Shown one piece after another: positions 6,295 to 12,951 of a DNA stretch of 16,832 nt. The stretch comes from Methanobacteriota archaeon (GTDB lineage: Archaea; Thermoplasmatota; Thermoplasmata; RBG-16-68-12; EA-27). Location: positions 1-16,832 of the forward strand of contig JACQPO010000099.1 of the NCBI GenBank assembly GCA_016207545.1, given 5' to 3'. A model generated the notes under the pieces. It was not told the DNA's origin, ran no database searches, and saw only the letters and a program-made list of their open reading frames with translations. Position 1 is the first letter of the stretch; the number at the start of each line of letters is the position of its first letter. Made by a program: the position numbers and the translations under genes.

Positions 6295-7353
6295 ATGCGC
6301 TGGCCCCTCCCTTGGCCGAAGGCATGGCGGGCGAAGGAGCCGGCGGAGGCCGAAGCCTTCGAGGGGGACGAAGAGGAGAAGCCGGTGACGTTCCGGCAGG
6401 CCACCCTCCTGTTCGCGCGCGACCTCCTCGTCGCGTTCCTCGCGGTCCTGATCGTGATGGGCGCCCTGTTCGCGTACACGCAGGTGTGGCCCCCGATGGT
6501 CGTCGTCGAGAGCTCGAGCATGCAGCACACGACGGACACGAGCTTCGTCGGCGTGATCGACACGGGCGACCTCGTCCTCGTGCAGTCCGTCCGCCGTCCC
6601 TCCGACGTCGTCACGTTCGTCGAAGGCCGCCTCGCCGAACACGAGACGTATTCGAACTACGGGGACGTGATCGTGTTCAAGCGGCCCTCGGGGTCCGCGG
6701 AGACGCCGATCATCCACCGCGCGATCGTGTACGTCGTGGAGAACGGCACGGGGTTCAATGTGCCCTCCCTCGCCGCGCTCTCCAATGGCGAATGGTCCGG
6801 AGTGAGGACTAGCGGGGAGGCGGCTACCACGCCCTATGGGCTCCGGAGCGTCACGATTCGCGGGGTGCGGAACTGGGCGAGCGGGAGCGCGATGGAAATT
6901 GACCTGAACTACACGACGAACGGCGTCGCGGTCCGAACCGGATTCCTCACGAAAGGGGACCACGTGGGCGGCTCGACGTTCGACAGCTGGGGTCCGGTGC
7001 CCGTGGCGAACATCGTCGGGAAGGCGCGGGGCGAACTCCCGTGGTTCGGCCTGCTCAAGCTCACGTTCTTCCCGGGCGAGAGCGGGTGTTGTCCGAACGG
7101 GTGGGGGGACACGAACCCCGCGACCGGGGCCCCCAAGAACAGCTGGGACTCCCTGCTCGTCTCTCTGATCGCGATCATCGTGGGCCCGTTCGCCGCGGAC
7201 TACGGGTGGGCGTATTGGAAGAAGCGGCGGAAGGCGAGGCTCGCCCCGCGCGCGGAGGAGGAGGCGGCGGGGAACCCGGACGAGGAGCTCCCCGAGCCGC
7301 CTACGGACGAGGGTCGAAAAGAGTCCTCTGGACCTGGAGCCGGTGGCCTCTGA
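6295..7353 (+). CDS. Signal peptidase I, archaeal/ER type (S26B), with insertion and C-terminal membrane helix
   Basis: This membrane serine protease removes Sec signal peptides on the outer face of the cytoplasmic membrane. A charged N-terminus (1-35) is followed by a membrane helix at about 38-62. Next comes the catalytic box VVVESSSMQH with serine S75, then GDLVLVQ, YGDVIVFKRP and PIIHRA with H141. The histidine replaces the lysine of bacterial enzymes, as in archaeal and eukaryotic Sec11-type proteases. A GDHVGGSTFDSWG box at 222-233 corresponds to the conserved aspartate region. About 75 residues separate the histidine box from that aspartate box, longer than in compact archaeal homologues. 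A second membrane helix (about 283-308) and a charged, proline-rich cytoplasmic tail close the 352-residue protein. Its 3' end overlaps the convergent cdc6 gene by 53 bases. The surface protein at 1473 is a plausible client. Confidence 0.9.
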   Translation: MRWPLPWPKAWRAKEPAEAEAFEGDEEEKPVTFRQATLLFARDLLVAFLAVLIVMGALFAYTQVWPPMVVVESSSMQHTTDTSFVGVIDTGDLVLVQSVRRPSDVVTFVEGRLAEHETYSNYGDVIVFKRPSGSAETPIIHRAIVYVVENGTGFNVPSLAALSNGEWSGVRTSGEAATTPYGLRSVTIRGVRNWASGSAMEIDLNYTTNGVAVRTGFLTKGDHVGGSTFDSWGPVPVANIVGKARGELPWFGLLKLTFFPGESGCCPNGWGDTNPATGAPKNSWDSLLVSLIAIIVGPFAADYGWAYWKKRRKARLAPRAEEEAAGNPDEELPEPPTDEGRKESSGPGAGGL

Positions 7354-8545
7354 GGTCCGCGAGGTACTCGTCCTTCTCCAAGACCCGCTTCGTCTCCAGG
7401 ATTGGGACGCTCGGCTGGATTTCCTTCGTCCGCCCGCCTCGGCCGAACGACTTCACGGTCGCGCTCACGAGGCCGAGCATGTCCAGCTCCGAGATGAGGT
7501 CCGTCACCCGGCGCGAGGTGAGCGCGGCGATCCCCGTCTTCCGGCACAGGTCCCGGTATGTCGCGTACACCTCGCCCGTCGTGAGCCGCGTGTTGCCGGC
7601 CTCCTCGTTCAGGAGGACCCCGAGGAGGATGAGCTTCGCCTGCGTCGGCAGCGCCTTCACGGCCTCGATGACCGTGTCGAGCTCGAGCTTGTTCTTCGCC
7701 TTCATCACGTCGTCCACGGACAGCTTCTCCCGTCCCGCGCGCTCTGCGATCTCCGCGCTGACCCGGAGCAGGTCGAGCGCGCGACGTGCGTCCCCGTGTT
7801 CCTGCGCCGCCAACGCCGCGATGAGGGACAGCACGTCTTGCCCGACCGCGCCGTCCTGGAACGCGATTGCCGCGCGGTCCGCGAGGATGTCCCGCAACTC
7901 CTCCGCGTTGTACGGCGGGAAGACGAGCTTCTCGTCCCCCAGGCGGGAGCGGACCCGCGGGTCGAGGTACTCCGTGAACTTCAGCTCGTTGCTGATTCCG
8001 ATGAGGCACATGCACGAGCGGCCCAGGTCCTCGTTGACCTTCGTGAGCTGGTACAGGAAGTCGTCCCCGTTCTTCGCCACGATCCGGTCAATCTCGTCGA
8101 GCACGAGGAGGACGACCCGCTTCCGCGCGTCGAGCCGCTCGAGGAGCACCTGGTACACGCGGTCGACGGACAGGCCCGTGAAGGGCACCTTGTCCGCGAG
8201 CCCCTCGACGAGGCTGTTCGCGATGTGAGCCAGCACTCCGTACGGCGTGTCGACGATCTGGCAGTTCAGGTACAGGTAGTGGACGAGCCCCATCTTGTCC
8301 GCCGCGCGCAATTCCTTCTCGATGAACTTCACGACGGCCGTCTTCCCCGTCCCGGTCTGCCCGTGGATGAGCACGTTCGACGGGCGCTCCCCGCGCAGCG
8401 CGGGCACGAGGATCTGCACGAGCTGGTCGACCTGCCCCTCCCTGTGCGGCAATCGCTCCGGAAGGTACGACGGGCGCAGGATGTCGCGGTCCACCCGGAA
8501 CAGCGGTCGGTTCCGCAGGTACGGGATGAACACGTTGTCCTCCAT
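7301..8545 (-). CDS. cdc6: Orc1/Cdc6 replication initiator
   Basis: A 414-residue AAA+ ATPase that binds origin repeats and loads MCM helicase. It starts MEDNVFIPYL, then RDILRPSYLPERLPHRE, the typical family entry. The motifs are Walker A GQTGTGKT (62-69), Walker B VLLVLDEID (144-152), sensor 1 GISN (N186) with DPRVRSRL after it, and sensor 2 GDARRAL (R254). The last third, from about 300, is the winged-helix DNA-binding domain, with LTTGEVYATYRDLC and SRRVTDLISELDMLGLV. I chose ATG at 8545. A GTG at 8617 would add 24 residues unlike the family. No clear TATA box lies 27 bases upstream of 8545, so this gene may have a real leader. GAATATGC at 8621-8628 is a possible box. The upstream gap contains an ORB-like site, as expected where an initiator gene sits beside its own origin. 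Confidence 0.95.
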   Translation of the reverse strand: MEDNVFIPYLRNRPLFRVDRDILRPSYLPERLPHREGQVDQLVQILVPALRGERPSNVLIHGQTGTGKTAVVKFIEKELRAADKMGLVHYLYLNCQIVDTPYGVLAHIANSLVEGLADKVPFTGLSVDRVYQVLLERLDARKRVVLLVLDEIDRIVAKNGDDFLYQLTKVNEDLGRSCMCLIGISNELKFTEYLDPRVRSRLGDEKLVFPPYNAEELRDILADRAAIAFQDGAVGQDVLSLIAALAAQEHGDARRALDLLRVSAEIAERAGREKLSVDDVMKAKNKLELDTVIEAVKALPTQAKLILLGVLLNEEAGNTRLTTGEVYATYRDLCRKTGIAALTSRRVTDLISELDMLGLVSATVKSFGRGGRTKEIQPSVPILETKRVLEKDEYLADLRGHRLQVQRTLFDPRP

Positions 8546-8733
8546 GCTGGCTCTCCCCCAAGGGTGGCGAGACCCCGCGGTCCTCGTGGATTCCACAAGG
8601 AATCGCGCGGGGCGCACGCCGCATATTCCCGGGTCGTAGGTAAAGGTTTCTTGCTGACCCGCGCAACATTGCTGCGACGGAAATTTGTGGGACTATCATT
8701 TTCGCGACGGGATGTAAATCGGCACGCGCCGAC
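8546..8733. other. Candidate replication origin / cdc6 regulatory region
   Basis: This 188-base gap between cdc6 and the ZIP gene is the longest non-coding stretch of the window and more A/T-rich than its surroundings, especially about 8621-8720. Archaeal origins commonly lie directly upstream of an orc1/cdc6 gene. It contains an ORB-like element (8586-8612). About 80 bases further on, TTGTGGG at 8685-8691 repeats the CCACAA core on the opposite strand. Inverted ORB-type sites around an A/T-rich stretch are the usual origin layout. No coding frame or tRNA is supported here. The match to ORB sequence is from memory of the family consensus, not from a search. Confidence 0.4.
8586..8612 (+). repeat. 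ORB-like element with nested palindromes
   Basis: TTCCA at 8591-8595, GGAATC at 8599-8604 and GGGG at 8609-8612 follow the order of archaeal origin recognition boxes: a TCCA/GGAAAC dyad followed by a G-rich run. Two perfect dyads overlap in it: GTGGA-T-TCCAC (8586-8596) and GATTCC-ACAA-GGAATC (8589-8604). It lies 41-67 bases upstream of the cdc6 start, so it could serve both origin binding and autoregulation. Confidence 0.45.
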
Positions 8734-9501
8734 CTACGGCTCCGGGAGGAATAAGGTAAGTCCTGCGACGAGCGCGAATCCCACGAAAATCATGACCGCG
8801 ACGAGCACGCTGCGCGTGCGGTGCTGGAGTTCCGGCACGAGGTCTGCCGCGGAGACGAACAGGAACGTGCCCGCGGCGAACGCGAGCGCGAACGGGAGCA
8901 ACGAAAGGCCGGCCCCGAGGAACGCGAGGCCGAGCAGGATGCCAAAGGGCGTATCCGCCGCGGTCGCGAGGACGAACATCATCGACCGGCGGCGGCCGTA
9001 GCCCGCGCCGAGGGCGACGCTGACCGCCGCGATGCTGTCCGGGATCTGGTGGATTGCGATCGCGAGCGTGATGACGGTGCCGATCCCGGTCCCGAGGGAG
9101 AACGCGAGCGGGATGACGAACCCGTCGAGCGTGCCGTGGATGATGAGCGCGGTCGCCGCCAAGATCCCGAACGGCTTGATCTCGCGCCCGTTCTCGAAGT
9201 GCGTGTGGCCTTCCTTCCGCCCCCGGATGAGGAACCGCTCGACGATGAACAGAAGGAAAAAGCCCGCAAACAGGCCGACCGGGACGTACAGCTCTGACAG
9301 TTCGGTACCCTCCAGCGCGCGGAAGCTCTCGGGCATGAGGTTGATGAACGAGACGCCGAGCAAGAGGCCGGCGGACAGGCCGAGCATGACGTGGAGGACC
9401 GGGTCGCTGATCGAGCGCCGCGTGAGGGGGAGCAGGCCCACCGTGACGGGGGTCACGAACGTGACCGCGGCCCAGAATGCGAGCAACGGCCAGTCCGTCA
9501 T
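8734..9501 (-). CDS. ZIP-family divalent metal transporter
   Basis: This 255-residue integral membrane protein has about eight hydrophobic helices, the usual ZIP size and topology. ZIP proteins move zinc, iron, manganese or related ions into the cytoplasm. The metal-site helices are visible: HGTLDG with H122 and D126 in the fourth, and HQIPD with H151 and D155 in the fifth, in place of the classical HNxxDG and HExPHE. A short histidine-containing loop (GHTH, 98-101) lies between helices three and four, the position of the variable His loop in the family. The substrate cannot be read from sequence. I chose ATG at 9501, with TTAAATA centred 30 bases upstream. Longer in-frame starts would place the promoter inside the gene. 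It is divergent from a NikR-like regulator, which suggests metal-dependent control. Confidence 0.9.
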   Translation of the reverse strand: MTDWPLLAFWAAVTFVTPVTVGLLPLTRRSISDPVLHVMLGLSAGLLLGVSFINLMPESFRALEGTELSELYVPVGLFAGFFLLFIVERFLIRGRKEGHTHFENGREIKPFGILAATALIIHGTLDGFVIPLAFSLGTGIGTVITLAIAIHQIPDSIAAVSVALGAGYGRRRSMMFVLATAADTPFGILLGLAFLGAGLSLLPFALAFAAGTFLFVSAADLVPELQHRTRSVLVAVMIFVGFALVAGLTLFLPEP

Positions 9502-9527
9502 GGCGCGACGCGCACCGCGGCCGCTGC

Positions 9528-9534
9528 TATTTAA
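9528..9534 (-). promoter_or_regulatory. TATA box of the ZIP transporter gene
   Basis: TTAAATA on the minus strand, centred about 30 bases before the ATG at 9501. Confidence 0.55.
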
Positions 9535-9548
9535 CATGTGGCAGTTTC

Positions 9549-9557
9549 TTAATAAAA
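9549..9557 (+). promoter_or_regulatory. TATA box of the NikR-like regulator gene
   Basis: TTAATAAAA centred about 37 bases before the ATG at 9590. That is further than for neighbouring genes and implies a leader of roughly ten bases, within which a repressor could bind. Confidence 0.45.
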
Positions 9558-9587
9558 GCCAAGTACTGGCCCGCCTTTCCTTATTAA
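9549..9587. promoter_or_regulatory. Inverted repeats in the ZIP/regulator intergenic region, candidate operator
   Basis: TTAATAA at 9549-9555 is mirrored by TTATTAA at 9581-9587, with 25 bases between, so the half-sites are about three helical turns apart. Nested between them is GCCA (9558-9561) and TGGC (9567-9570) around AGTACT. NikR-type tetramers bind widely spaced half-sites, so either dyad could be the operator of the adjacent regulator. TTAATAA also overlaps the likely TATA box of the regulator gene, so chance A/T symmetry is possible. Confidence 0.35.
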
Positions 9588-9589
9588 CG

Positions 9590-9982
9590 ATGCCCATCGT
9601 GAGCATGTCCCTCGGTCCCCAGATCTTGCGGAAGTTCGACACGGTCGCCCGCCGGCGCGGCTATTCGTCGCGGTCCGAAGCAGTCCGCGAGGCGATGCGG
9701 GAGTTCATCGACGCGGCGGAGTGGGGCCTCGAGGAGGGCGAGAACACCCTTGTGCTTTCCATCCTCTACGAGAAGGAGGCGCCGCGGGATCAGCTCATCC
9801 AACTCCAGCACGAGTTCCACGAGATCCGGACGATGCTCCACACGCACTTGGACGCCGTGAACTGCTTGGAGCTGCTCGTCGCGGAGGGGCCGAACACGCG
9901 CCTCAAGGAACTCGTCGGACGCGTTCGGCGAATCAAGGCCGTGAAGCAGATCAAGTTCATGAACACGGCGGCGAACCTCTGA
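9590..9982 (+). CDS. NikR-like metal-responsive ribbon-helix-helix regulator
   Basis: This is 130 residues, close to the usual NikR length. The N-terminus is a ribbon-helix-helix DNA-binding domain: strand IVSMSLG, then helices PQILRKFDTVARRRG and SRSEAVREAMREFID. The C-terminal ACT-like domain contains HTHLDAVNCLELLVAEG, with H84, H86 and C92 in the same H-x-H-x5-C spacing as the nickel ligands of NikR. The upstream ligand region LQHEFHEI offers H74 and H77, but H74 lies 10 residues before H84, not 11 as in NikR. Metal specificity may therefore differ. It is divergent from a ZIP transporter, not a nickel ABC operon, so control of that transporter and of itself is the likely role. I chose ATG at 9590. 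An in-frame ATG at 9605 would remove part of the DNA-binding strand. Confidence 0.85.
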   Translation: MPIVSMSLGPQILRKFDTVARRRGYSSRSEAVREAMREFIDAAEWGLEEGENTLVLSILYEKEAPRDQLIQLQHEFHEIRTMLHTHLDAVNCLELLVAEGPNTRLKELVGRVRRIKAVKQIKFMNTAANL

Positions 9983-9998
9983 GATTCGCGTCGGAAGC

Positions 9999-10004
9999 CT
10001 TATC
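9999..10004 (+). promoter_or_regulatory. TATA-like box of the PH-like membrane protein gene
   Basis: CTTATC centred about 27 bases before the GTG at 10029. This is the best reason for accepting that GTG start. Confidence 0.5.
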
Positions 10005-10028
10005 GGACGAGGTCCCGCTTCGCGCCCC

Positions 10029-10571
10029 GTGGAACCGTCCCGCCCGTTCCCGTACGGTCGCGCGTTCTTCTACCAGCGGGCCTTCCTCCTCCTGCTCTTG
10101 ATCATCGTCGTCCTCGTCTTCTTCTCCCTCCAGCTCCAGACGCCCGCGGAATGGATTGCCGTCCTCGCGACGGTCCTTGGGTCCTATGTGGTCGTCGTGG
10201 GCCTCAGTCCCCTCCTCACGCAGCACACCCTCACCCGGAGCCGCATCATCCTCCGCCAGGGCTGGTATTTCCGTGCGATCGTCCCGCTCGCGGAGGCGGA
10301 ATCGATCAGCTTGTGGGACGGGGTGCCGAAGTACGGGCTGCGCCTGTCCATCGCACGCCGCACGCTGTTCGTCGTGGGCTCCGCCCACAACCTCGTCTCC
10401 GTCCGGTTGCTGGAACCCCGACGGTTTCCGCACGTGTTGTTCCTCTCCGCCAAGGAGATCGTGTTCGACGTGGACGACCGGGACGCGTTTTTGGCGGCGG
10501 TCCAGCAACGCCAAGAGACGCGGGAGGCCCTTCCCGCCCACAAGGTCCGCGCGCTGCCGCCCCGCCGGTGA
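10029..10571 (+). CDS. Two-helix membrane protein with PH-like domain (180 aa)
   Basis: Two membrane helices at about 17-36 and 43-62 form a hairpin near the N-terminus. After it, TLTRSRIILRQGWYFRAIVP and the strands that follow (ESISLW, GLRLSIA, TLFVVG, VSVRLL) look like a bacterial-type PH domain of the YdbS/bPH2 kind. The last helix contains DRDAFLAAVQQRQ and a basic tail. The family assignment is by pattern only and the function is unknown. The start is GTG at 10029, preceded by a CTTATC box. The stop codon abuts the stop of the convergent nadE gene with no base between. Confidence 0.7.
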   Translation: MEPSRPFPYGRAFFYQRAFLLLLLIIVVLVFFSLQLQTPAEWIAVLATVLGSYVVVVGLSPLLTQHTLTRSRIILRQGWYFRAIVPLAEAESISLWDGVPKYGLRLSIARRTLFVVGSAHNLVSVRLLEPRRFPHVLFLSAKEIVFDVDDRDAFLAAVQQRQETREALPAHKVRALPPRR

Positions 10572-11381
10572 TTACTCCCGCCAATCGAGCCCCAAGGTCC
10601 GGATGCCGAGTTTCGGGATGAGCGGCATCTTCCGCTTGTGGACGTTCGCCTCTACGAGCCTCAGCATCCGTTCGACCTCGCGGAGGTCCACGTCCACCTT
10701 CTCCGCGATCTCCTTTGGGTGGAGCTGAAGCTCGAGGCCTAGCAGAATCCGGTCGAGCACGTCGTACGGGATTCCGAGATCGCCTTCGTCCGTCTGCTCG
10801 GGCCAAAGTCCTGCCGTGGGGACCTTCTCGATGATCGCCGCGGGCAGCCCGAGATGGCGCGCCATCTCGCGGACCTGGGTCTTGTACAGATCTCCGATCG
10901 GCAGGAAGTCGCAGCCGGCGTCCCCGAACTTGGTGAAATACCCACAGAGTTGCTCTGACTTGTTCCCGGTCCCGATGACGATTCGATTTTCCGCGTGAGC
11001 GAGCTGATACAAGGCGATCATCCGGACGCGCGCCTTCACGTTCCCGAGCCCAATCCGATCCTCCGGTGCAATTCTCAGCTGCCGTGCGAGGGCCTCCACC
11101 ATCGAACCGATTTCGATCGTGCGGAACCCAATTCCCAACCGTTTCGCCCAGGACGCCGCGTCCTTTTCGTCTTGACTTGGACCAGGCTTCTCAGGCAGGA
11201 AAAGGCCGACCACGTTCGCGGGTCCGATCGCGTCCGCGCACAGCTTCGCGACGAGGGAGGAGTCCACGCCGCCGCTCATGCCCAGGACGACGCCCCTGCG
11301 GCCGCTCTCCTTGACGTGATGGCGCAGGAAGCTCACAATCACGTCGACGTACGATTCCTGGAACTTCGGACCCAGGAGCAC
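10572..11381 (-). CDS. nadE: NH3-dependent NAD+ synthetase
   Basis: This enzyme makes NAD+ from nicotinate adenine dinucleotide (deamido-NAD), ATP and ammonia, the last step of NAD synthesis, in the cytoplasm. The 269 residues are the typical length of the ammonia-dependent form. No glutaminase domain is present, so free ammonia or a separate glutaminase must supply nitrogen. The pyrophosphatase P-loop SGGVDSS (36-42) is intact. Further family segments are GLFLPEK, GNVKARVRM, the ATP- and substrate-contacting GTGNKSEQLCGYFTKFGD, and PIGDLYKTQVREMARHLG. The start is GTG at 11381, with CTTTATC centred 27 bases upstream. It is divergent from the methyltransferase gene. Confidence 0.94.
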   Translation of the reverse strand: MLLGPKFQESYVDVIVSFLRHHVKESGRRGVVLGMSGGVDSSLVAKLCADAIGPANVVGLFLPEKPGPSQDEKDAASWAKRLGIGFRTIEIGSMVEALARQLRIAPEDRIGLGNVKARVRMIALYQLAHAENRIVIGTGNKSEQLCGYFTKFGDAGCDFLPIGDLYKTQVREMARHLGLPAAIIEKVPTAGLWPEQTDEGDLGIPYDVLDRILLGLELQLHPKEIAEKVDVDLREVERMLRLVEANVHKRKMPLIPKLGIRTLGLDWRE

Positions 11382-11404
11382 GCAGCGCCGATGCCCAAGG
11401 CGGG

Positions 11405-11411
11405 GATAAAG
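11405..11411 (-). promoter_or_regulatory. TATA box of nadE
   Basis: CTTTATC on the minus strand, centred about 27 bases before the GTG at 11381. It supports that start codon. Confidence 0.55.
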
Positions 11412-11425
11412 TTGGCGGGGAGAGG

Positions 11426-11431
11426 CTTATG
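11426..11431 (+). promoter_or_regulatory. TATA-like box of the methyltransferase gene
   Basis: CTTATG centred about 28 bases before the ATG at 11457. It lies only 15 bases from the nadE box, so the two divergent promoters are packed into about 75 bases. Confidence 0.5.
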
Positions 11432-11456
11432 TTCCCTGGAGCCGCTCCCGGTGGGT

Positions 11457-12320
11457 ATGAATCCGGACGAGGCCGTCCTCCTGTTCGCGGACGAATACTC
11501 TCGGATGGCGGAGGCGTACGATGCGAACGTCGTCCCGCGGTTCGTGCCGTTCTCGGAACGCCTCATTCAGCGGGCGGGACTGAAGCCGCACACGACGGTC
11601 CTCGATGTCGGGACGGGCACGGGTTTGGCGGCGTTGTTGGCGGCGAAAGCGGTTGGCGGCACGGGCCTTGTCGTCGGGATCGACCTCGCGGACGGCGCCC
11701 TCGCGGTCGCGCAATCGAAGGCGGCCCGCCTCGGGCTCCGGAACGTGCGGTTCGAAATGCTCGACTCCCGGAACATCGTGTACCGGGGCGGCATGTTCGA
11801 CACGACCCTCACCTCTTTCGCCCTCCCCACGGTGGGCGGCGAGCAGGTGCTCCGCGAGGTCCACCGCGTCCTCAAGGACGGGGCGTCGTTTCACGTCCTC
11901 AACTGGGCCGTGCGCGAGCCGGAGGGAGGCTGGGACGCGTTCGACGAGGTCCTCCTCCGGCACCGGACGACGACGCCGTCGGAGACGTTGGCCCGGCTCC
12001 GGGAGGCCTCCGACCTCGTCGGGAAGATTCGGGAGGCCGGGGACTTCCGGGACCCGAACGTGCTCACCGCCAAGATGCGGGATGCAGGGTTCGCAAGCGT
12101 GCGCGCGGAACGCCACGCGGAACCGGTCACGTTCGCGTCGACCGACGACGTGATTGCCTTCCAGACGTCGTTCGGGTCCGTCGACCACGAACTCGCCGAG
12201 ATCGACGAGGCCTCGCGGTTCGCGTTCCGGGACGACCTCGAAACGAGGTTTCAGGAATACCGCAAGGACGGGGCGATCCGCCTCCGATGGTCCGTCGTGT
12301 TCTGCGAGGCTAGGAAGTAG
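11457..12320 (+). CDS. Class I SAM-dependent methyltransferase, UbiE/COQ5-like
   Basis: This is a 287-residue soluble Rossmann-fold methyltransferase. Motif I is VLDVGTGTGLAALLAA (48-63), the acidic residue ending the second strand is D76 in VGIDLADG, and a post-motif resembling the UbiE type follows (REVHRVLKDGASFHVLNW, 133-150). The helix FADEYSRMAEAYDANVVPRF at the N-terminus is typical of methyltransferases acting on quinones or other small molecules. The C-terminal 100 residues include a substrate-cap-like region. The actual substrate cannot be told, and menaquinone or another lipid or small molecule are only possibilities. I chose ATG at 11457 because CTTATG lies about 28 bases upstream. 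GTG at 11451 is in frame and is an alternative. It overlaps the convergent zinc-ribbon gene by 11 bases at the 3' end. Confidence 0.88.
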   Translation: MNPDEAVLLFADEYSRMAEAYDANVVPRFVPFSERLIQRAGLKPHTTVLDVGTGTGLAALLAAKAVGGTGLVVGIDLADGALAVAQSKAARLGLRNVRFEMLDSRNIVYRGGMFDTTLTSFALPTVGGEQVLREVHRVLKDGASFHVLNWAVREPEGGWDAFDEVLLRHRTTTPSETLARLREASDLVGKIREAGDFRDPNVLTAKMRDAGFASVRAERHAEPVTFASTDDVIAFQTSFGSVDHELAEIDEASRFAFRDDLETRFQEYRKDGAIRLRWSVVFCEARK

Positions 12321-12930
12321 GCCCCGCCGTTGGCGGCGCTTCCGCCTTCCCCTTCTCTTCCGCGCGCAGGACTCGGCGCGCCATCAGACCGCCGAGCAGC
12401 GCGAGCGCGCCGCCCGCGAGGCCCACGGCGCCCGTCCACAAGATGGACCGCGGCGGGTCCGTGCCGGCGGCCGCCGCGGAGGCGATCACAAAGATGCCCG
12501 CGAGGATGAGGTGGCGGGTTTTCTCCGGGAAGCCGCGCCACACGTACATGCCGGCCCATATCGCGTACAGACCGGTGATGATGAGGAGGGCGGACCCACC
12601 GCACGTCAGGGGGCCCGTGTTCCGGTTGACGACCGTGGCCATGTAGTCCCCGAGGCTCTTCGACTCGAGGGATGCGCTGAGGTAGAACAGGACGGGGATC
12701 GCCGCATAGGCGAGGAGGCCGCCGACGACGCCGAACAGGCCCCACCGGACCTTCCCCCGGACGGCGCGGGCCCTGGGCCCCGCGTCCACCGCCTCCCCGA
12801 CGATCATCGCCCCGAGCGGGGTCTTCCCGAGGAACGCACGCCCGCAACTGTTGCACCGCCCGGAGTCGTCCGGGAAGATGACCGTGTCCGTGCTTCCGCA
12901 GGAGGGACACGGCCGCGGTTCCGCCGCCAT
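12310..12930 (-). CDS. Zinc-ribbon membrane protein with four helices (206 aa)
   Basis: The N-terminus is a zinc ribbon with C8/C11 and C26/C29 (CPSCG, CNSCG) that would face the cytoplasm. After a linker, about four hydrophobic helices follow: around 63-86, 107-130, 140-156 and 164-185. The tail is charged and alanine-rich (EEKGKAEAPP). I do not recognise a named family. Zinc-ribbon plus membrane-domain proteins are common and mostly uncharacterised in archaea. A CATATAG box lies 25 bases before the ATG at 12930, and a 7-base inverted repeat sits between box and start, so transcription may be controlled. The gene is divergent from the ABC operon, but no functional link is shown. Confidence 0.75.
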   Translation of the reverse strand: MAAEPRPCPSCGSTDTVIFPDDSGRCNSCGRAFLGKTPLGAMIVGEAVDAGPRARAVRGKVRWGLFGVVGGLLAYAAIPVLFYLSASLESKSLGDYMATVVNRNTGPLTCGGSALLIITGLYAIWAGMYVWRGFPEKTRHLILAGIFVIASAAAAGTDPPRSILWTGAVGLAGGALALLGGLMARRVLRAEEKGKAEAPPTAGPTS

Positions 12931-12933
12931 CGC

Positions 12934-12949
12934 CGCGGGATTTCCCGCG
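12934..12949. promoter_or_regulatory. Inverted repeat in the core promoter of the zinc-ribbon gene
   Basis: Perfect 7-base arms, CGCGGGA at 12934-12940 and TCCCGCG at 12943-12949, are separated by two bases. It sits between the TATA box (12952-12958) and the start codon (12930), where a bound repressor would block initiation. Confidence 0.4.
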
Positions 12950-12951
12950 CG

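Noticed and set aside
8546..8617. Extended cdc6 start at GTG 8617
   Set aside because: The 24 added residues do not resemble the family N-terminus and would overlap the ORB-like dyad. MEDNVF at 8545 matches the usual beginning better, although a longer form cannot be excluded.
8546..8733. A tRNA or small RNA gene in the cdc6 upstream gap
   Set aside because: I found no acceptor-stem pairing, no T-loop GTTCRA-like sequence and no cloverleaf. Only short dyads are visible.
7343..9001. Plus-strand open frame of 552 codons across cdc6 and the ZIP gene
   Set aside because: It spans two real minus-strand genes and the intergenic region, and the translation lacks any domain.
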